Shown one piece after another: positions 8,054-16,071 of a stretch of DNA of 64,000 nt. The stretch is from Anderseniella sp963787895 (GTDB lineage Bacteria > Pseudomonadota > Alphaproteobacteria > Rhizobiales > Aestuariivirgaceae). Below the pieces are notes generated by a model. It ran no database searches. It was not told the origin of the DNA and was given only the letters and a program-made list of their open reading frames with translations. Location of the stretch: assembly GCA_963787895.1 (NCBI GenBank), contig CAWBEX010000007.1:806001-870000 (forward strand), in the 5' to 3' direction. Within the stretch, counting starts at the first letter, position 1; each line of letters begins with the position of its first letter. The position numbers and the translations under genes were made by a program.

Positions 8054-8350
8054 ATGGAGTGGGTGTATTTCGCCAGTGCAGTTGCCATCCTCGTCACCAT
8101 GATCCTTGCCATGGTTCGCGGGCTGGCCGGCCCGACCATATTTGACCGTGTTTTGGCAGTAAACATGTTCGGTACCAAAACCGTACTTTTCCTGGCCGTT
8201 GTGTCCTTCCTTTCGGGCCGTCCGGACTTTCTCGACCTGTCACTGGCATACGCGTTGATCAACTTCATTGGAGTGCTGGCCGTCCTTCTGTTCTTCCAGT
8301 CGCGTGAGATTCGCCGCGTTGCCGAAGCTGAACGTGAGGCGCGCAAGTGA
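8054..8350 (+). CDS. mrpF: Mrp antiporter subunit F
   Basis: 98 residues with three membrane helices. Family markers are GPTIFDRVLAVNMFGTK and the conserved Asp in RPDFLDLSLAYALINFIG. It belongs to the membrane arm of the antiporter next to MrpE and MrpG. Its stop overlaps the mrpG start by 4 bases (ATG overlapping TGA), typical of coupled translation along this operon. Confidence 0.95.
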   Translation: MEWVYFASAVAILVTMILAMVRGLAGPTIFDRVLAVNMFGTKTVLFLAVVSFLSGRPDFLDLSLAYALINFIGVLAVLLFFQSREIRRVAEAEREARK

Positions 8351-8829
8351 TGGATACCGTGCTCGACATCCTCTCCGCGCTGCTGCTGCTTTCCGGTGCA
8401 TTCTTTGTGTTCGCCGGAGGCCTTGGCGTCATGCGGATGCCGGATTTCTACACCCGCATGCATGCAGCCTCGCTGACGGATACCGGCGGCGCAGCACTTA
8501 TCCTGATCGGATTGATGCTGCAGGGCGGGTTGACGCTGGCGCCGGTCAAGTTGGCCGCGATTTTCCTGTTCTTGTTCCTGACATCGCCAACTGCATCATA
8601 CGCACTGGCCAACGCAGCCCTGCTGTCGGGGTTGAAACCCATGTGCCGCAATGAAACCGGCAAGGCGTTGCCGGATGGATCGATCACGGCAAAACCGGTT
8701 TCCCGCAAACCCCCTGCGAAGAAACAACCAGCCGCAAAAACGGCAGCGAAGAAAAGACCAGCAGGAAAAGCCGCCACAAAGAAGTCGGCGAAAAAGCCTG
8801 CGGGCAAGACAGCGAGGAAATCACGATGA
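8347..8829 (+). CDS. mrpG: Mrp antiporter subunit G with histone-H1-like basic tail
   Basis: 160 residues. Residues 1 to about 105 are a normal MrpG/MnhG subunit: three membrane helices and the signature GVMRMPDFYTRMHAAS followed by DTGGAALILIG. Residues about 115-160 are an added Lys/Ala/Pro-rich tail with repeated AKK, PAGK and KKSAKK units, like histone H1 or bacterial AlgP-type tails. Such a tail is not part of normal MrpG, which usually ends near 110-125 residues. The tail probably faces the cytoplasm; its role is unknown. Overlaps mrpF and mrpB by 4 bases each. Confidence 0.92.
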   Translation: MMDTVLDILSALLLLSGAFFVFAGGLGVMRMPDFYTRMHAASLTDTGGAALILIGLMLQGGLTLAPVKLAAIFLFLFLTSPTASYALANAALLSGLKPMCRNETGKALPDGSITAKPVSRKPPAKKQPAAKTAAKKRPAGKAATKKSAKKPAGKTARKSR

Positions 8830-9821
8830 TGACCATCGTCTTTTCCCTGTTCCTGTTGACCATGCTTGTTCTGGTGGCCGTTGCTGTCTTGCGCACCGAC
8901 AATCTGTTCACCGCAGTAATGCTGTCCGGCATCTTCTCGCTCATCATGGCGGCCAACTTCTTCGTTCTGGACGCCGCAGATGTGGCGCTGACCGAGGCAG
9001 TCATTGGTGCCGGTATCTCAACTGTGCTGTTTCTCGGCGCGCTTGCGCTGACCAGTGAGCAGGACCGCTCGCCACCGGTTGGCACCTGGGTGCCGCTGCT
9101 GACCTCTTCTGCGCTGGGCGCAGTTATCATCTACGCGGTGCTTCAGGCACCGAGGCTGGGCGACCCCAACGCCGTCGTGCACAAGCATGTTGCGCCCTGG
9201 TACCTCGAAAAGACCCCTGAGCTGATAGACGTGCCGAACGTGGTGACGGCCGTGCTGGCCTCGTTCCGCGGCTACGATACCCTTGGAGAGGTGTTCGTGG
9301 TGTTCACAGCCTGCATCGGTGTCATGGCATTGCTGGGCAGGGTGCGCCCCCGGCGTGAAACGATCTCCGAGGAAGTCTTCCGTGAGCAGACTCGCGACCT
9401 GCGCCACCACCTGATTCCGCGTGTCGTTGGCAAGTTGCTCATTCCTTTCATTGTGCTGTTTGGCCTGTACGTGCAGTTTCACGGCGACTTTGGTCCCGGA
9501 GGAGGCTTCCAGGCCGGCGGTTTGGTGGCGGCCGGTGTCATCTTGTATGCGTTGCTGGAGGGTGATGGCCGCGCGCGCGAATTGGTGCCCGAATGGTTTT
9601 CCAGCACGCTGGTGGCGCTGGGTGCATTGACCTATGCCAGTGTAGGTGTCGCCTGCATGCTCATGGGCGGCAGGTTTCTGGACTACTCGGTGCTTGATGC
9701 CCACGATCCGGTGCATGGCCAGCACCTCGGAATCCTGCTGGTGGAGGCGGGTGTAGGCATGACGGTTGCTGGCGTGATGATCACCGTTTTCCATGCATTT
9801 GCGCGCCGGGGTATCCGCTGA
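8826..9821 (+). CDS. mrpB: MrpA C-terminal module fused to MrpB
   Basis: 331 residues. Residues 1 to about 80 form a DUF4040/MbhD-like unit (ALTEAVIGAGISTVLFLGAL). Residues about 125-175 resemble the MbhE-like part of the MrpA C-terminus (NVVTAVLASFRGYDTLGE). From about residue 195 the protein is MrpB, with FGLYVQFHGDFGPGGGFQAG and the VEAGVGMTVAGVMIT end. In classical Mrp operons the first two modules end the large MrpA chain, so here they are detached from the NuoL-like half and joined to MrpB. It overlaps mrpG by 4 bases and mrpC by 1 base. Confidence 0.9.
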   Translation: MMTIVFSLFLLTMLVLVAVAVLRTDNLFTAVMLSGIFSLIMAANFFVLDAADVALTEAVIGAGISTVLFLGALALTSEQDRSPPVGTWVPLLTSSALGAVIIYAVLQAPRLGDPNAVVHKHVAPWYLEKTPELIDVPNVVTAVLASFRGYDTLGEVFVVFTACIGVMALLGRVRPRRETISEEVFREQTRDLRHHLIPRVVGKLLIPFIVLFGLYVQFHGDFGPGGGFQAGGLVAAGVILYALLEGDGRARELVPEWFSSTLVALGALTYASVGVACMLMGGRFLDYSVLDAHDPVHGQHLGILLVEAGVGMTVAGVMITVFHAFARRGIR

Positions 9822-10180
9822 TGGAAATCCTCGGTCTGTACAATTATGTGGTTTTTGCCGTGCTGCTGATGGTTGGGCTGTACTGCATCCTGGCGCGCAC
9901 CAACATCATCAAGTCGATCATTGGTCTGTCGATGTTCCAGTCAGCGGTGTTCCTGCTCTACATCTCCATGGACAAGGTTGACGGCGGCACTGCACCGATC
10001 ATTCAACCTGGCGTCGAAAACCCGATTTACGCCAACCCGATTCCGCAAGTGCTCATTCTGACGGCGATCGTTGTAGGCATATCAACCACCGCGCTTGGGC
10101 TGGCCGTTGCTGTGCGCATAAGGGAAGCCTACGGCACGATCGAAGAGCACAAAATTCAGGAATTGGACCGCGAACTGTGA
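9821..10180 (+). CDS. mrpC: Mrp antiporter subunit C (NuoK-like)
   Basis: 119 residues, three membrane helices, homologous to NuoK of complex I. Markers are LYCILARTNIIKSIIGLSMF and the PIPQVLILTAIVVGISTTAL segment shared by all MrpC proteins. It should sit between MrpB and the antiporter-like subunit D in the complex. Starts 1 base into the mrpB stop and ends with a 4-base overlap onto mrpD. Confidence 0.95.
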   Translation: MEILGLYNYVVFAVLLMVGLYCILARTNIIKSIIGLSMFQSAVFLLYISMDKVDGGTAPIIQPGVENPIYANPIPQVLILTAIVVGISTTALGLAVAVRIREAYGTIEEHKIQELDREL

Positions 10181-11667
10181 CGCTTTACGACCAGCTTCCT
10201 GCCTTGCCAGTGGCGATCATGCTGTTTTCAGCGCCAATCGCTTACTTGATGCGTCTGCACGGTTTCCCGTGGGCGGTGGCATTACTGGCTGTGGTCACGT
10301 CTTTCATTGTGTCGTGCTCGCTGGCCGCTACTGTTTATGGCGGCGAAACCATCATTTATGAAATGGGTGGGTGGCCGGCGCCTTATGGCATCGTTTTGCA
10401 CATTGATGCGCTTTCAGCGCTGATGGCCATGCTGATAACCGGCGCATCGTCTGCTGCGTTGCTGTTCGGGGCCCGGAGCCTGGCTGATGAGGTCGGTGAA
10501 GAAATAGCCCCGGCCTTCTTTGCGGCCTGGCTGTTATGTACCGCAGGTCTTGTTGGCATGGTGGTCACTGGCGACGCTTTCAACATTTTCGTCTTCATGG
10601 AAATCTCTTCGCTTTCCACATATGTCCTGATTTCCGCCGGGCCTGACAGAAAGGCGCTGATCGCCACTTACCGCTACATAGTAATGGGAACGGTTGGTGC
10701 GACATTCTACCTGATCGGCGTCGGTTTCCTCTACATGGTGACGGGCACACTGAACACAGCCGACCTTGCTGCGCGCGTCGGGGACACGGACAACATCCGT
10801 CTTGTGGTCGTTGCCGCGGGCTTCATATCAGTCGGGCTGGCGGTCAAGGCTGCCGTATTCCCCATGCACCAGTGGATGCCGCGGGCCTACACCTATGCCC
10901 CAAATGCCGTGACGGTGTTCATCGCAGCCGCATCCACCAAGGTATCACTCTATGTGCTCATGCGGGTTGACTACGCCATCTTCCAGAATGCCATCACCAA
11001 CCACGATGCACAGCTGACCCTGTTCCTGGTGCCGCTCGGGGTGTTGGCGCTGTTTGCCGGTTCACTGTTGGCAATCTATGAAAAGAACCTGAAGACGCTG
11101 CTGGCCTATTCCTCCGTTTCGCAGATCGGCTATATCGCGTTGGGTATCTCGCTGGCGTCGGTTGCCGGTCTGACTGGTGCCATCGTTCACATGTTCAACC
11201 ATGGCATCATCAAGGGTGGCATGTTCATGGCCGTGGCATGCCTGGCCATCCGCTACCGCACCGTAAACGTGGCAAACCTCGCCGGCGCGGGCAGGGCGAT
11301 GCCGTGGACCATGGCTGCTTTCGTCATTGGCGGGCTGGGCCTGATCGGTGTACCGCTCACTCCGGGCTTCATCTCGAAATGGTATCTTGTACAGGCCGCG
11401 CTGCAAAAGGGCGGGGCAGGCGCCTTCCTCGTCGTCATCATTCTGATTTCGTCTTTGCTGGCAGTGATCTACGTATGGAAAGTCATCGAGGTAGCCTACT
11501 TCAAGGAACCCCGCGCCAATGCTGTCGCGGTCACCCAGGAAGCGCCCTTGTCCATGCTCATTCCGACCTGGATCGTGGTGCTGGTAGGTTTCTGGATGTC
11601 AATTGACACCAGGATACCGGTGGGCTTGGCATCGAAGGCGGCAGAAATTCTGTTGGGTGTGAATTGA
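10177..11667 (+). CDS. mrpD: Mrp antiporter subunit D
   Basis: 496 residues with a GTG start inside the mrpC stop region. It is a 14-helix NuoL/M/N-type antiporter protein. The conserved Glu of helix 5 (NIFVFMEISSLSTYVL), the Lys of helix 7 (VKAAVFPMHQWMP) and LKTLLAYSSVSQIGYIALG of the broken helix are visible. These residues form the proton or cation path in complex-I-like subunits. It is the first of three such subunits in the operon. Confidence 0.93.
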   Translation: MTLYDQLPALPVAIMLFSAPIAYLMRLHGFPWAVALLAVVTSFIVSCSLAATVYGGETIIYEMGGWPAPYGIVLHIDALSALMAMLITGASSAALLFGARSLADEVGEEIAPAFFAAWLLCTAGLVGMVVTGDAFNIFVFMEISSLSTYVLISAGPDRKALIATYRYIVMGTVGATFYLIGVGFLYMVTGTLNTADLAARVGDTDNIRLVVVAAGFISVGLAVKAAVFPMHQWMPRAYTYAPNAVTVFIAAASTKVSLYVLMRVDYAIFQNAITNHDAQLTLFLVPLGVLALFAGSLLAIYEKNLKTLLAYSSVSQIGYIALGISLASVAGLTGAIVHMFNHGIIKGGMFMAVACLAIRYRTVNVANLAGAGRAMPWTMAAFVIGGLGLIGVPLTPGFISKWYLVQAALQKGGAGAFLVVIILISSLLAVIYVWKVIEVAYFKEPRANAVAVTQEAPLSMLIPTWIVVLVGFWMSIDTRIPVGLASKAAEILLGVN

Positions 11668-13133
11668 TGTTGTTTGCCGCCGAAGACGCAATTCTCTACG
11701 CCCTGCTGATCCCGTTGATCGGTGCGGTCGTAATCCCGATTGTCGGCCGTTGGCCCAACATTCGCGAAACCGTGACCCTGGTTACGGCGGTATCTCTTGC
11801 AGTGGTGGTCTGGTCGATCATCCCGGACATACAGGCTGGCGCGCGGCCCGAGTTGCATCTGATTGAAATGTTGCCGGGCCTGCCCATAGCATTCAAGATC
11901 GAGCCACTGGGCATGTTGTTTGCCGCTCTGGCTTCGCTGCTGTGGATCGTCAACTCGGTCTATTCCATTGGCTACATGCGCGGCAACAATGAGCAGAACC
12001 AGACCCGGTTTTATACCTGCTTCCCGATCGCTCTCATGGCCGCCATGGGTATAGCGTTTTCGGCCAACCTGCTCACCTTGTTCATCTTCTATGAGGTCCT
12101 GACAATCTCGACCTATCCTCTGGTTGCCCACAAGGGCGATGAGGCAACGGTAAGGTCGGCGCGCGTTTACATGGGCGTCCTGCTTGGCACGTCCATCGGC
12201 CTGCTGCTGCCGGCGATGATCTGGACCTGGTCGCTGGCGGGCACACTGGACTTTACACCCGGTGGCATTCTGGAAGGCAAGATTGCAGAGCCGCTGGTTG
12301 GTGTACTCATCGCGCTGTACGCTTTCGGCATCGGCAAGGCGGCTCTCATGCCGGTTCACAAATGGCTGCCAGCTGCCATGGTGGCACCAACGCCGGTGTC
12401 GGCGCTTCTGCACGCCGTAGCGGTGGTGAAGGCAGGCGTGTTCACCATCACCAAGGTGTTCGTCTACATCTTCGGTATTGACTTCCTGTTTGCCCAGCCA
12501 AGCCACAAGCTGGTCGTGTGGGCCGCGTGCTTCACCATTATTGTATCCAGCTTCATCGCCTTGCGGCAAACCAATCTGAAGCGGCTGCTGGCATATTCAA
12601 CCATAGGCCAGTTGTCGTACATTGTTCTGGCTGCCTCCATCCTCAAGCCGTTGTCCGAAATCGGTGCTTCCATGCACATGATGGCGCATGGTTTCGGCAA
12701 GATCACATTGTTCTTTGCCGCTGGTGCGATTTACGTGGCATCCAAGAAAACCGACATTACCGAAATGCATGGGATTGGCCGTAGAATGCCATGGACCATG
12801 GCCGCTTTTTCGGTGGGCGCACTCTCGATGATCGGCATTCCGCCCACCGGTGGCTTCATTTCCAAATGGTACATTCTCGGCGGCGCTATCCAGGATGACA
12901 ACTACCTGGCACTGGCAACTCTGGTGGCCTCCACGCTGCTCAATGCTGCTTATTTTCTGCCGTTCATCTTTGCAGCCTTCCTGTACAAGGAAAACGTGGC
13001 ACCGAAAAAGGAACACGGCGAGGCACCCTGGCCGATGGTTGCAGCCTTGACGTTCACGGCTTTCCTGACATTCGCGTTCTTCATGTTCCATCAGCCAATT
13101 GCTGACCTCGAAGCACAGATACTGGTGAAGTAG
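11667..13133 (+). CDS. Second MrpD/NuoL-type antiporter subunit
   Basis: 488 residues. I prefer the ATG at 11667, which shares one base with the mrpD stop; a TTG three bases earlier is possible. Helix 5 Glu (TLFIFYEVLTISTYPLVAH), helix 7 Lys (IGKAALMPVHKWLPAAMV) and LKRLLAYSTIGQLSYIVL are all present, so it should carry ions. It is closest in feel to MrpD/NuoL-like subunits and may take the place of the missing NuoL-like half of MrpA. Confidence 0.88.
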   Translation: MLFAAEDAILYALLIPLIGAVVIPIVGRWPNIRETVTLVTAVSLAVVVWSIIPDIQAGARPELHLIEMLPGLPIAFKIEPLGMLFAALASLLWIVNSVYSIGYMRGNNEQNQTRFYTCFPIALMAAMGIAFSANLLTLFIFYEVLTISTYPLVAHKGDEATVRSARVYMGVLLGTSIGLLLPAMIWTWSLAGTLDFTPGGILEGKIAEPLVGVLIALYAFGIGKAALMPVHKWLPAAMVAPTPVSALLHAVAVVKAGVFTITKVFVYIFGIDFLFAQPSHKLVVWAACFTIIVSSFIALRQTNLKRLLAYSTIGQLSYIVLAASILKPLSEIGASMHMMAHGFGKITLFFAAGAIYVASKKTDITEMHGIGRRMPWTMAAFSVGALSMIGIPPTGGFISKWYILGGAIQDDNYLALATLVASTLLNAAYFLPFIFAAFLYKENVAPKKEHGEAPWPMVAALTFTAFLTFAFFMFHQPIADLEAQILVK

Positions 13134-13137
13134 CGTC

Positions 13138-13419
13138 ATGGCAAAAAAAACCGACACCGCAAAAAAAGACGCGCCAGGCCACGACCACTGGCTGGTGCGG
13201 CCGCACAACATCCGCAAGATCTGGATTGGGTCGATTGTGGTACTCGCCATAACGGTTGCGCTGGAATTGTTTACAGGCACTGCTGGCCACTTCCATGGTG
13301 TCGATGAATGGTTCGCCTTCCCGGCAGTGTTCGGCTTCCTGTCCTGTGTGGCCATGGTATTCGGCGCGAAGGTTCTCGGTGCCATCCTCAAGCGGAAGGA
13401 TGATTACTATGATCTTTGA
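13138..13419 (+). CDS. Small membrane protein inside the Mrp operon
   Basis: 93 residues: a Lys-rich N-terminus (residues 1-13), then two membrane helices (about 30-47 and 62-82) and a charged C-terminus KRKDDYYDL. It begins 4 bases after the preceding antiporter subunit and overlaps the next one by 11 bases, so it is surely part of the operon and probably an accessory or structural subunit. I do not recognise a named family. Similar short proteins may occur at this position in other alphaproteobacterial Mrp operons, which is inference. Confidence 0.75.
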   Translation: MAKKTDTAKKDAPGHDHWLVRPHNIRKIWIGSIVVLAITVALELFTGTAGHFHGVDEWFAFPAVFGFLSCVAMVFGAKVLGAILKRKDDYYDL

Positions 13420-15100
13420 GTTCTTTCCGCCCGCTCTCATTCTTCTGGTTGCCGCGTTCCTTGGTGCCATCTCGCGCCCTAATGCGCGTGCCATCATATT
13501 GCTGGTGGCGCCGCTGCTGACATTGTGGGCGATCTGGTCCCTGCCTGATGGCGTTGTGCTCAGCACCCGGTTTCTTGACTACCAGATACAACCGATCGAG
13601 GTTTCGCCGATCAGGCGCATGTTTGCCACTGTGTTCACGATCATGGTGTTCACCGGGGTGCTGTTTTCCTTCCGCACCGCGAAAACCGCAGAGATATGCT
13701 CTGCCGTAGCCTACGCTTCCGGTGCTGTAGGAGTGTCGTTTGCCGGTGACCTGATAACGCTGTTCATCTGGTGGGAGATGATGGCGATCTTTTCCACCAT
13801 CGTTGTGTGGTGCGGCGGAACTGAAGCCGCCCGCCGGGCCGGCATCCGCTATGCCATGATGCACATTCTGTCTGGCGTTCTTCTCAAGATCGGCATCGAG
13901 GGTGTCTACGTTCACACCGGCTCGCTGGAAATTCAGGCCATGCTGGCGACCGACCTTGATCGTTGGCTGATCCTGGCAGGTATCCTGATAAACGCCGCCG
14001 CACCTCCGTTCTCTTCTTGGCTGCCGGACGCCTATCCTGAAACCAGTCCCACCGGTGCGGTGTTCCTGTCTGCCTTCACCACCAAGACTGCCGTTCTGGC
14101 GCTGATCCTTCTGTTCCCGGGCGAGAAACTGCTGATCTGGATCGGATTGTACATGGTGTTTTACGGCATCATTTACGCGTTGCTGGAAAATGACGCACGC
14201 CGCATCCTGGCCTATTCGATCATCAACCAGGTCGGCTTCATGGTGTGCGCCATCGGTATCGGCACCGAGCTGGCACTCAACGGCGCTGCGCTGCATGCCT
14301 TCGCCCACATCATATACAAGGCGCTGCTGCTGATGTCGGCGGGCGTCGTCATGTATCGCACCGGTTTGCGCAAATGCACCGACCTTGGCGGCTTGTTCCG
14401 CACAATGCCCATTACCTGCATTTGCGGCATAGTCGGCGCGCTGGCCATTTCTTCGTTCCCGCTCACGTCTGGTTACACCACCAAGACCATGATCTCGGTG
14501 GCCGCCGAACAGGAGCATCTTGTGTTCGTCTGGTACATGCTGGCTGCAGCGTCTGCCGGAGTGTTCCTGCATGCAGGCATCAAGTTCCCGTGGTTCGTCT
14601 TCTTCCAGAAGGACAGCGGGCTCAGACCTGCCGACGCGCCCTGGAACATGGCCGCCGCGATGATCTTTTTCGCATTCCTTTGTGTCGCTCTGGGCGTTTA
14701 TCCAGACCCGCTTTATGCCATGCTGCCAAACAGCGCCATCGTGCCGGTGTACAAGCCGGAAAAGGTGGTGTTCTACCTGCAATTGCTGCTGTTCTCGGGC
14801 CTCGCCTTCTTCCTGTTGCTCAACTACATGAAGCGCACACTCACCATAACTCTGGATCTGGACTGGATATGGCGTGTCGCAATCTTCAGTGCGGGCAATG
14901 CTGTGTTTGATGCCTGCTCGGCCATGCGCGCGTCGCTGGAAAAGGTTGTGCTGGGCCTGTTGAGGCGCGGGCAGGAGGGGCTCGACGAGTTGTCAGACCG
15001 CGAGGGTCTGATCCTTCGCGCAACGTCGGCAACTGGCCTGGGTGCACTTTATGTCATGGTGCTGCTGACGCTCTATATCTTTGTCTACTACCTCGACTAG
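13409..15100 (+). CDS. Third MrpD/NuoL-type antiporter subunit
   Basis: 563 residues from the ATG at 13409 (MIFEFFPPALIL), which has AAGGA about 10 nt upstream; the ATG at 13400 is an alternative. A much longer upstream frame overlaps the small membrane protein out of frame and is not real. Helix 5 Glu is kept (LITLFIWWEMMAIFSTIVVW). The helix 7 region reads NAAAPPFSSWLPDAYPE, so the usual helix 7 Lys is replaced. The end has an extra C-terminal extension of about 80 residues with a final membrane helix. It may therefore be coupling or structural rather than pumping. Confidence 0.85.
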   Translation: MIFEFFPPALILLVAAFLGAISRPNARAIILLVAPLLTLWAIWSLPDGVVLSTRFLDYQIQPIEVSPIRRMFATVFTIMVFTGVLFSFRTAKTAEICSAVAYASGAVGVSFAGDLITLFIWWEMMAIFSTIVVWCGGTEAARRAGIRYAMMHILSGVLLKIGIEGVYVHTGSLEIQAMLATDLDRWLILAGILINAAAPPFSSWLPDAYPETSPTGAVFLSAFTTKTAVLALILLFPGEKLLIWIGLYMVFYGIIYALLENDARRILAYSIINQVGFMVCAIGIGTELALNGAALHAFAHIIYKALLLMSAGVVMYRTGLRKCTDLGGLFRTMPITCICGIVGALAISSFPLTSGYTTKTMISVAAEQEHLVFVWYMLAAASAGVFLHAGIKFPWFVFFQKDSGLRPADAPWNMAAAMIFFAFLCVALGVYPDPLYAMLPNSAIVPVYKPEKVVFYLQLLLFSGLAFFLLLNYMKRTLTITLDLDWIWRVAIFSAGNAVFDACSAMRASLEKVVLGLLRRGQEGLDELSDREGLILRATSATGLGALYVMVLLTLYIFVYYLD

Positions 15101-15110
15101 GCTCCAGCTT

Positions 15111-15821
15111 CTAAGCAACCCTCTTGATAACAAAAACTGATGCTTCAATATTTTTGTTGGATTTTGTCGACCGCATAATCTCAATGGCAACGTTGTGGCC
15201 AAGCCAATCCGCCAGTACATAGGGCAAATATTCGGCTTTTACTCCAAATGGATCAATCTTGGATGCAGCATCAGGTTCATGGCCCACTCTGGTATGCTCA
15301 AGGAACAACAATCCTCCCGGTTGCAACTGCTCCACCCAAACTGAAAGGGCTTGCTTCGGGTTCCAGGCCTGATCCAGAGAGTTCGAATACACAAATGCAA
15401 ATTTCGAAAGCCATGTCTCATTCCGGTTATGAAAGTCCCATTGAACAGTGTTCGGATAATTCGTGGCCGTATCGGATATTTCGGTGCCGATTACCTCACA
15501 ATTCAAGGCTTTGGCGAGAAACGCTTGCTCAAAGCCGTTTCGCGTTCCATGACAAATTCCGCGGTTTTTGGCTGGCTGCGGGAACTCGCTACGCACGCGC
15601 GTTGCTACTTGGTTCAGCAAAGCCTCGTCGGCCCAGACGACGTCTAGCTTGCGCTTGTTATGCCGGGATTGAATTTCTCGGTACTCCTCGTACGAAGCAT
15701 AGGAGACCAGCTTCAAATCACCTGTTATTTTTCTGATCTCATGTCCCAATGGAACTAGCGGTGCATTGGCAAATTTCAGTAGGTATTTGGAGATTTTGCC
15801 ACCCCAGTGTTCCCTCGCCAT
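15111..15821 (-). CDS. Putative SAM-dependent methyltransferase, lower GC
   Basis: 236 residues from the ATG at 15821 (MAREHWGGK), with GGGGA 8 nt upstream; an in-frame ATG at 15836 lacks a ribosome site. The glycine loop is ICHGTRNGFEQAF (about residues 90-102), followed by an acidic strand end in VIGTEIS, FVYSNSLDQAW (motif IV position) and LQPGGLLFLEH (post-motif). This is a class I methyltransferase layout like that in glycan or peptide methylation clusters. Base composition is visibly more AT-rich than its neighbours, suggesting transfer. Convergent with the Mrp operon, 10 bases apart. Confidence 0.7.
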   Translation of the reverse strand: MAREHWGGKISKYLLKFANAPLVPLGHEIRKITGDLKLVSYASYEEYREIQSRHNKRKLDVVWADEALLNQVATRVRSEFPQPAKNRGICHGTRNGFEQAFLAKALNCEVIGTEISDTATNYPNTVQWDFHNRNETWLSKFAFVYSNSLDQAWNPKQALSVWVEQLQPGGLLFLEHTRVGHEPDAASKIDPFGVKAEYLPYVLADWLGHNVAIEIMRSTKSNKNIEASVFVIKRVA

Positions 15822-16071
15822 CGCTACAATCCCCATTCTGCGCTAAGGCGCTTCGTAATCCGTTTGTTGTTTTGTCATAAAGTCACGATTTCAACGCTTT
15901 GCCAACCTGCTGTTTAGTCCTTTCGATCTGAAGCCCGCGACAGTTTCAAGCCAGCTTGACTTCTGGCTGATGATCTTTTGGTCCAGAGACTGGCCAGCAC
16001 ATGGGGCAACCCCGGTTGTCCTGGCAAACAGCCTCACAGCGGCCGGAGCTGCTGTGCACTTCCAGCGAATT

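Noticed and set aside
13256..13408. Long 5' extension of the third antiporter subunit
   Set aside because: It overlaps the small membrane protein in another frame and codes hydrophilic Ser/Cys-rich residues unlike the family; the ATG at 13409 gives the expected start.
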